Source: Thunnus maccoyii
Taxonomy: Eukaryota > Chordata > Actinopteri > Scombriformes > Scombridae
Assembly: GCF_910596095.1 (NCBI RefSeq)
Contig: NC_056542.1
Location: forward strand, 28,650,957 to 28,714,956
Direction of reading: 5' to 3'
Length of the DNA stretch: 64,000 bases
The notes beneath the pieces were generated by a model. The model saw nothing but the letters and a program-made list of their open reading frames with translations, did not search any database and was not told the origin of the DNA. Shown one piece after another: positions 59,801 through 64,000 of this stretch; the first letter of the stretch is position 1, and each line of letters opens with the position of its first letter. Both the position numbers and the translations under genes were made by a program.

Positions 59801-61373
59801 AAAATCTGTCTCTGGCCAGCATCTCTTTAAAGGAATAGTTCACAGTTTTAGAAAATATGTTGATTTGCTCCCACCCCTCCCAAAGTTTAGACAAGAAGAT
59901 CACTCATGTGTGCATGTTAGGGCCAGGGGCCAATAAATTTAGTTTAGCATGAAGACTAGAAGAAACAGCTTTGTTCTCTCCAATTTTCTAGAATACATCT
60001 ACCAGCACCTCTAAAGCTCACTAATCTACACATTGTTTACTTCAAAATCTAAAAATGACAGTTTGTGGTCACAGTGACCAAACAGCGCTATGGCAAAGAA
60101 ACTGCACCATTGCTGGCTGGATGGATAAACTGTTGTTTGTCAAGAAATAGTTACAGCATGTAACTCCCTTTAAAACTATATTTTTTGACTTTGGAGAGAG
60201 ACAGACCAGCTATTTCTCCCTGCATACTGTCTTTATATTAAAGCTCAGCTAATTTCCCAGCTTCCTTGCTTTCCATCTGACTCTTGGAATTAAAGCAAAT
60301 AAGTATATTCCCAAAAAAGTTACTTAACTATTCCTTCAAGGTATTAAAGCCTGGTCATTTGTTTAACCTCACTGTGTCTATGAAAATTAGACATAATGTT
60401 GGTATAAGGAATGGAAGTCCATGAGCCAAATCATAACATCAAAATGTGAGCAAAGACAATGCTGCTGCATGCCACAAACTCTGCATCAACACCTTTGGAG
60501 ACTGGCTGTCTGCTATATGCTTCACTGCTCTTAAGTGTTTTTTTATGCAATGTTGTGTGTAAAGCTTGCAGTGAAACCAGTTTCCTATTGTGGAAAAATG
60601 CATTTAAACTTGTTTCATTTGTTGAAGGTGTTAGTTTAAGCAGCAGTGACCCGCATCAGTGCCATTGCAGGCATCAGGATTAACATGTTGCACACCCATG
60701 GCTTATGACAGTTTCAACCACAGTGCTATCTGACACGCATTGCACTTAATAATCCTGCAACATGCCCACTCTAATCTTAATGCTATCTGTTGTTGTGACT
60801 GTCTGCTCTCACTTACTGTAACTAGCTAATGTGACCAGCTGTGGAAGGTAAATATTTAAAAAGGAAATCATGCTTCTATTGTGGTTAAGCATGCCATTAT
60901 TCTGTACAAGCATATATTTCCCTTCAAGATATTTCTCTAATTGACTGATTGGTTCCTTTCCAGAAGCATTTCAGTTTCCCAGCCTGCACTGTGTGAGGTT
61001 TTGTGGTAATCAACAAAAACATTGCAAGTAATGTTGTCAGACTAGCTTCACCCAAAGAAACAACATGTGACCAGATTTCTAATTTTTCTTTTCTTTTTCT
61101 CAACCAGCAACCAAGTTGCACATCAATAACTTGAAGTAAACATTGACAAAGTGCAGTAAGCACAATGGTGATGTAAAAAGTAAGCATTTTCTTAAAAATT
61201 AAGTGTGCAAAACAAAGTTCACACTGTATTCTTATTCACCCTCACTTGCAGATACCACTCACACAAGCAAATATGGTCCACATAATGTGATTCAAACTTC
61301 TGTGAGCATGTGATTATGAAATACAATAAATACAAGTCACTCACCTCTGTTGTTGTGCAAGGGCTGTATTTAC
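27582..61373 (-). CDS. spire1: Spire-type actin nucleation factor 1 (5' end outside window)
   Basis: Sixteen constitutive exons, minus strand 5' to 3': 61345-61373, 50470-50706, 47357-47482, 41296-41370, 40750-40914, 39558-39644, 38558-38687, 37868-37909, 33176-33339, 32930-33023, 32522-32664, 29947-30084, 29717-29787, 29594-29621, 29080-29369, 27582-27837. They total 2075 nt and are in frame throughout (690 complete codons plus TAA). Domains: rest of KIND (formin-binding), four actin-binding WH2 repeats, a linker with [16 protein letters not shown], the Spire box ([20 protein letters not shown]), and a FYVE-type zinc finger (FCC, CQFC, CSQCC, VCVDC). It ends [20 protein letters not shown] and a short tail. 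Spire nucleates straight actin filaments with formins on Rab11 vesicles and works with myosin V. SPIRE2 is less likely, given [16 protein letters not shown] and the C-terminus. The exon for the KIND start lies right of the window. Confidence 0.95.
29947..30084 (-). CDS. spire1: spire1 Spire-box exon
   Basis: 46 codons: [20 protein letters not shown], then [20 protein letters not shown] and AMKKGK. The Spire box packs with the FYVE-type domain in membrane and Rab targeting. It has a TATTTGCAG acceptor and a GTAACA donor. Confidence 0.94.
30085..31919 (-). other. spire1: spire1 intron with repeats
   Basis: Contains the dispersed repeat copy at 30918-31335 and an (AT)n run at 31572-31598. No further exon is recognised. 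Confidence 0.7.
30918..31335. repeat. Dispersed repeat, partner of 24787-25225
   Basis: Same word order as the partner copy, including CACACTTGTGTAAGTTGCATAC and GTCACAAATC. Direct orientation. Confidence 0.75.
31920..32090 (-). CDS. spire1: spire1 alternative exon, candidate mitochondrial ExonC
   Basis: A 171-nt phase-0-to-phase-0 segment between the exons 32522-32664 and 29947-30084, both of which meet it in phase 0. Its acceptor is CTCGTTCAG and its donor is the weak GTTTGC, as often in alternative exons. In phase it encodes 57 residues, including [20 protein letters not shown], a hydrophobic and potentially amphipathic helix. Spire1C of mammals carries an alternative exon (ExonC, about 58 residues) at this point that anchors Spire to mitochondria and promotes fission. 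The match rests on position, phase, length and helix, not on alignment. Confidence 0.72.
32522..37909 (-). CDS. spire1: spire1 central linker exons (four exons)
   Basis: 37868-37909 encodes [13 protein letters not shown]. 33176-33339 encodes a Ser-rich part and [19 protein letters not shown], which I believe overlaps the myosin-V-binding motif of Spire proteins (from memory). 32930-33023 encodes [18 protein letters not shown]. 32522-32664 encodes [14 protein letters not shown] and [16 protein letters not shown] and ends in phase 0. The phase shift supplied by the last exon is required to reach the phase-0 Spire-box exon. Confidence 0.88.
33027..33085. repeat. (TA)n/(GATA)n microsatellite
   Basis: TATATA-rich run with GATA interruptions, immediately upstream (on the minus strand) of the acceptor of exon 32930-33023, with only three bases between run and acceptor. 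Confidence 0.9.
34688..35209. mobile_element. MITE with GGAATAGTTTG termini, copy 2
   Basis: Left end AGGAATTGTTTGAGATTTGG, right end AATATCAAACCTTTCCT. Internal words GAGTTAGATGAGAAGATCAA, TTAGCTTAGCTTAGCAT and CACCTCTAAAGC, plus a (TAAGC)4 run at about 35082-35103. It is colinear with copy 3 at 59831-60335. Confidence 0.8.
36765..37255 (-). mobile_element. AAGTACATTTACT-type MITE, copy 3
   Basis: Contains AAAGTACAATGTTCTGAGATG, AAAGTAGCATAAAATGGAAAT and TTGCAGTACTTGAG at its right end and CCAGTAGTGGAATAAGTAAAG at its left. It is close to full length for this family. Confidence 0.75.
38558..40914 (-). CDS. spire1: spire1 WH2-repeat exons (three exons)
   Basis: 40750-40914 holds two WH2 repeats ending LKKV and LRKV ([37 protein letters not shown]). 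39558-39644 with the first codon of the next exon makes the third ([18 protein letters not shown]). 38558-38687 makes the fourth ([18 protein letters not shown]). Each binds one actin monomer, together organising a nucleus. Confidence 0.93.
39828..40180. mobile_element. TGCAACTAAC-type MITE, copy 1
   Basis: Starts GGCAGCAACTAACAATG, contains TTGGTCTATAAAATGTAA and AAAGATATTCAATTGACA, and ends AACTAATTAATGAATTGAC then TTTCAGC. This resembles the abundant hAT-like short element of teleosts. It is intronic in spire1. Confidence 0.7.
41296..61373 (-). CDS. spire1: spire1 KIND-domain exons (four exons)
   Basis: 61345-61373 is a 29-nt micro-exon encoding KYSPCTTTE. It is followed by 50470-50706 ([32 protein letters not shown] and an acidic stretch [14 protein letters not shown]), 47357-47482 ([20 protein letters not shown]) and 41296-41370 ([20 protein letters not shown], ending NADW). 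KIND binds the formin C-terminal tail. The acidic loop is variable in the family. The start of KIND is off the right edge. Confidence 0.92.
41690..41935 (-). repeat. Dispersed repeat copy B, inverted relative to 21985-22165
   Basis: The reverse complement carries TTCAAGTGTCCCGGTAAG, CATGACAGTGTGACAGTGAG, CTGAAGCAGCTAAAT and CAGCCATCATTCATTTTA. It extends further than copy A (CTGGAAACAAGACTGGAGG). Confidence 0.8.
43760..44045. repeat. Interspersed repeat (CCATCCAATAGTTGTTGAGATATT family), copy 3
   Basis: Contains TCATCCTGAGGGGGACATGA, CATCCAACAGTTGTTGAGAT and a second half with CATCCTCTGGGTATGATGG and CCCATCCAATAGTTGTGGAG. It is the best-preserved two-module copy in the window. Confidence 0.85.
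44929..44959. repeat. (CA)n microsatellite
   Basis: About 30 bases of CA dinucleotides in a spire1 intron. Confidence 0.95.
49240..49765 (+). mobile_element. AAGTACATTTACT-type MITE, copy 4
   Basis: Left part has ATACTTCTACTCCACAACAG; right part has TTTTGCTGATAATACTTAC, TAAGATTTTGAATGCAGGAC and AATACTTCTTTCTTCACTG. Degenerate but near full length. Confidence 0.7.
50083..50310. repeat. Interspersed repeat, copy 2 (GCTGGAAACAAGGTTGA family)
   Basis: Contains GTTTATCAGCC, AACTGCCTGATGCAGCTGG, AAACAAGGTTGAGAGTGGTGA and ATACTGATTAGTGCATC, colinear with 5216-5420. Confidence 0.65.
51675..51985. mobile_element. TGCAACTAAC-type MITE, copy 2
   Basis: Left end ACTGCAACGATTAGTC and right end GTTAGTTGTAGCCC are inverted complements with mismatches. 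Internal TTGGGTTTTGAACTGTTGG and GGACAAAAGAAGCAAT also fit the family. Confidence 0.8.
52878..53061. mobile_element. 184-bp palindromic foldback element
   Basis: CTTACCTTGTGAGGCAGCTGG at the left pairs with CCAGCTGCCCCGCAAGGTAAG at the right. GATCACGCGAGAATCC pairs with GGATTCTCACGTGATT, centred near the perfect palindrome CCACCGGTGG. This is a short non-autonomous element; I have the impression of similar elements in other teleosts but cannot name it. Confidence 0.85.
53521..53566. repeat. (TG)n microsatellite
   Basis: TG run of about 45 bases in the large spire1 intron. Confidence 0.95.
53752..53832. repeat. (CA)n microsatellite with CCCA interruptions
   Basis: About 80 bases of CA with an internal (CCCA)3 block. 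Confidence 0.95.
55653..55919. mobile_element. TGCAACTAAC-type MITE, copy 3
   Basis: Starts GGACTGCAACTAACAATTAT; contains TTGATTCATTTTCTGTCGC and AATCAATTAATCAACTAA at its right side, like copy 1. Confidence 0.7.
56940..57215. repeat. Interspersed repeat (CCATCCAATAGTTG family), 5' fragment
   Basis: GTTAGCATGCTAACATTTGC, CACAAAGTACAGCTGAAG and CATGGGAATGTCTTTAG precede a GGTGGCACTAGATGAAAA word. It overlaps in content with the fragment at 7255-7455. Confidence 0.6.
59831..60335. mobile_element. MITE with GGAATAGTTTG termini, copy 3
   Basis: Left end AGGAATAGTTCACAGTTTTAG, right end AAAAGTTACTTAACTATTCCT. Internal ACCAGCACCTCTAAAGCTCAC and GCAAATAAGTATATTCCCAAA match the other copies. Confidence 0.8.
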
Positions 61374-62418
61374 CTGCAGGGAAACAAGAAAGCAGTGTTG
61401 TGATAATCAGAAGATTTAAGTCTAAGCATAAAGCAGCTTACATACATACATACATGTAAAGCTACATATGCAACATTGTTCAGTTACAGCACATAAATAT
61501 ATACAGTATGACTGACAGAGCTTAGACATATGTGATGATGCTCTTAGCCATTAATGCCAAACTCCATGCATTACTTTTGGTGCAATATCTTAATATCAGT
61601 GAAGTGTACATTTTCTCCAAATCCACTGCAGTCACTTCTAAGGTACCAATGGACAGTCATTTGGTGTTCCAGTGAAAAGTTACAGCAGCAGGTTGATGTA
61701 TGTGGGATTGACTCAAAATAAATTACAGTGGCTGTGTTCAGTGGCATAGAAATGAAGGAACATGTCACCCAGTGCAACGGGCTGGCTCACTAATTTGTGT
61801 TGATAGTATGATCAATTCATATTTGGTTTTTATGTTTTCATGGAATTTAATTGACAAGAAAGAAAGATATCACTGGCCTTATCCTTTAAACACTCACATT
61901 CCTAGTGCAGGTTTAAAATAAAAACTGTTATTAAATCTGATAACTGAGATCTCTATTATCTTTTGCTATGTTAGTTTGCTCTGTGGTCTAGAATCCTTGA
62001 GGCTTACTTATCATTGATTACATATCCTCGTCTTCATTAAACTAATTTCAGCAGAAGTGCTCTAGTTATCATTACACACACTAGACCAGCTTAAATAAAA
62101 GCTCTGTTTCATTTCTAATTACTTCAGTAGTTTGAGCAGCATGTGACCAATGATGACAAATCTCCTCCCAGGAAGCCATGATGCATGAATGTGCTCCCTT
62201 TCAAAAAGAAGACCTACTTTAATATTCCCCACAGGCACAGCTTTTACTTCATGAACAAGCAGCCTGCTGACTTATGACCCTCTCAACAAATAGCTGTTTT
62301 GTATTCTAACACGCAACAATGCAACATCACCACAGCTCTGACATCATCCACTGACCTTTATTTGCATCAGCAGATTTGGATGCAATGCTGTTGTGTGATG
62401 AGGAAGAGTTAAAGGTGT

Positions 62419-62498
<80 letters not shown>

Positions 62499-64000
62499 TG
62501 TGCACAGCCAATAAGGTGAGCAGATAATCGAATGTGCTTCCTTAATGATACTAAAACAGTTTAGGAGGGTTCCTGAAGCATTAAATTAAATCAATTTATC
62601 ACTCTCTAGACATGTCAGAAAACATTTACATTTGTCTGCAAGGTTTTTAGAATTGTCCTGCTTTCCTATGATGGATTCGGATATAACCCAAAGTGGCAGG
62701 TGCCCCAGATAAACTGCTGAATAAAAACAACTAGGTGAACATGGTTTTGAGTGACAACAAGGTCTAAAACTAACCTTGACTGGTTTTTACTTGAATGCTT
62801 TACAGTCAATTTAACAGATGAAAGCTTCGGAAGTTCAACATACCAAAAGCGTTTGTCACAGATTTATCTCATTATTTACATGGATGAGTGTGTTTTCCAA
62901 AGCTTAGAGAGGGAGCCTGCACTGAACAGCACAGATAAGTGGCAATTACAGCTGCAAATTACCCTGAAAAAAGCATTAGTGTGGTTACACTGATCAGGAC
63001 ACTTCCAAAACATTCCCAAAATTACATGGGATTGCCTGAAGATATATAGAGAATATTACCTTTGACTGGAGGCCCTCAATGCAATAATCCATATCTCAGT
63101 TGTCTCAGTATATCCCTCAATATTTATCTAAATTTACCCATTTTGTGACTGATTTTACATGCATAGGACAATGTGTTTCATATGTGTACTTCATGAAAAG
63201 ACTAACATTTCGCACTGTGTGTGATATGAAAGAAAAGGTACCCAGAATGTAAAATGTGTTTACTGTATAAATACTAAAAGAAAATGAAAACATGAAATAT
63301 ACATTACAAATACAATGTCAAATATCTTGCTGAGCTATAGTAGTTCAGTACATTTTCAATACATTTTGCATGGCATGACAGTACATGAGCAACAGAGGAA
63401 TAAAAGCCTGGACTCCCCTCTCCAATGGTTGCTTCCATGCTGCTTAAAATAGCCCATTCATTCTAACCATATAGACCTACAGGCCACAACCAGCATCATC
63501 ATCATCACAGCTGTGCCTCTCAAATTTGCTTGTAAAAGTTGATAAGAAGAAGCATGCATGTATTGGCTAAAAAGCCATAGCATTGACTCAGCAGTGCTGT
63601 GCATGGTGTGTGTGTACATTATTGCTGAGTTAATAGCCTGTCCCTCAGGCCCTCAGGTACAGTCCATTATAGAGATAGATTGAGAGATAGGCATTTAGTC
63701 AGTCTGCTCTGCGCTCTGTTTTAGTGTGTGAACAAATGTGATTACAGGGGATGATGAACACGCCAGGCCTCGGTTTGACAATGTCAAATGTGTTTGGGTT
63801 AAGTGCATGTTATTGTTCACAGACACACCCATCGACTGTACCAACACACACATCACATGGCATGCAGTTTCATCTGGTTTGTTTTGACACTGGTTTGAAT
63901 CCTTGTTAATACCTTATAACAAAAAAGATCTGTAGTAACTCAGATACTGGATAAATACCACAGACACACTGAAACTTTCCCATATGAGGCACAAATTACC
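61374..64000 (-). other. spire1: spire1 upstream intron (continues past the window)
   Basis: Preceded by the acceptor CCCTGCAG at 61374-61381. It contains the long TG microsatellite at 62415-62502. No exon with the KIND start (an LSLEEILR-like motif) was found, so exon 1 is taken to lie beyond the right edge. Confidence 0.6.
62415..62502. repeat. (TG)n microsatellite
   Basis: About 88 bases of nearly pure TG. Confidence 0.96.

Larger units (their letters stand above)
50707..61344 (-). other. spire1: spire1 intron, 10.6 kb
   Basis: Repeat-rich with no recognised exon. It holds TGCAACTAAC-type MITEs (51675-51985, 55653-55919), a palindromic element (52878-53061), TG/CA microsatellites (53521-53566, 53752-53832), a repeat fragment (56940-57215) and a GGAATAGTTTG-type MITE (59831-60335). 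Scattered frames of 60-130 codons have no family signature. Confidence 0.75.

Noticed and set aside
60924-61187. Minus-strand 87-codon hydrophobic frame
   Set aside because: No family signature; not joined to any exon; lies just downstream of the spire1 micro-exon donor within the intron.
1-64000. CRISPR arrays, bacterial operons, tRNA or rRNA genes
   Set aside because: None seen; the gene structure is that of a vertebrate nuclear genome, and repeats are microsatellites and inverted-repeat elements.

Overview
This is a vertebrate nuclear window, almost certainly from a ray-finned (probably percomorph) fish. Genes are split into short exons with GT-AG introns. The intergenic and intronic DNA is AT-rich, full of long (TG)n/(CA)n microsatellites, and carries several short inverted-repeat elements of the kind abundant in teleost genomes. 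The exon joins below were done by hand from splice sites, phase and family conservation; no transcript evidence was available.

Layout, left to right. (1) rnf144b, minus strand, stop at 2228 and ATG at 11798: a seven-coding-exon RBR E3 ubiquitin ligase of 318 residues, with a 3' UTR probably reaching about 550 and a possible non-coding first exon at 14896. (2) An unnamed five-exon gene on the plus strand, 16560-19263 (205 residues), divergent from rnf144b. Its last two exons each carry a RHIM-like motif, the amyloid interaction motif of necroptosis and innate-immune adaptors. I do not recognise the gene; it is the main candidate here for an undescribed component. (3) iqcg (drc9), minus strand, 20645-24219, ten exons, 316 residues: a subunit of the ciliary nexin-dynein regulatory complex, with an RFX X-box-like palindrome just upstream of its ATG. 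(4) spire1, minus strand, stop at 27582, running off the right edge: 16 constitutive coding exons plus one alternative exon at 31920-32090 that fits the mitochondrial 'ExonC'. Only the first coding exon (start of the KIND domain) lies beyond the window.

The four genes are not one pathway. rnf144b and the RHIM-like gene are head-to-head and both plausibly touch cell death or innate immune signalling, but that link is inference. iqcg is ciliary and spire1 is an actin nucleator. The remaining DNA is introns and short intergenic segments with repeats: a 0.66-kb foldback element, three copies of a GGAATAGTTTG-ended MITE, three copies of a TGCAACTAAC-type MITE, four copies of an AAGTACATTTACT-type element, a 184-bp near-palindrome and many microsatellites.
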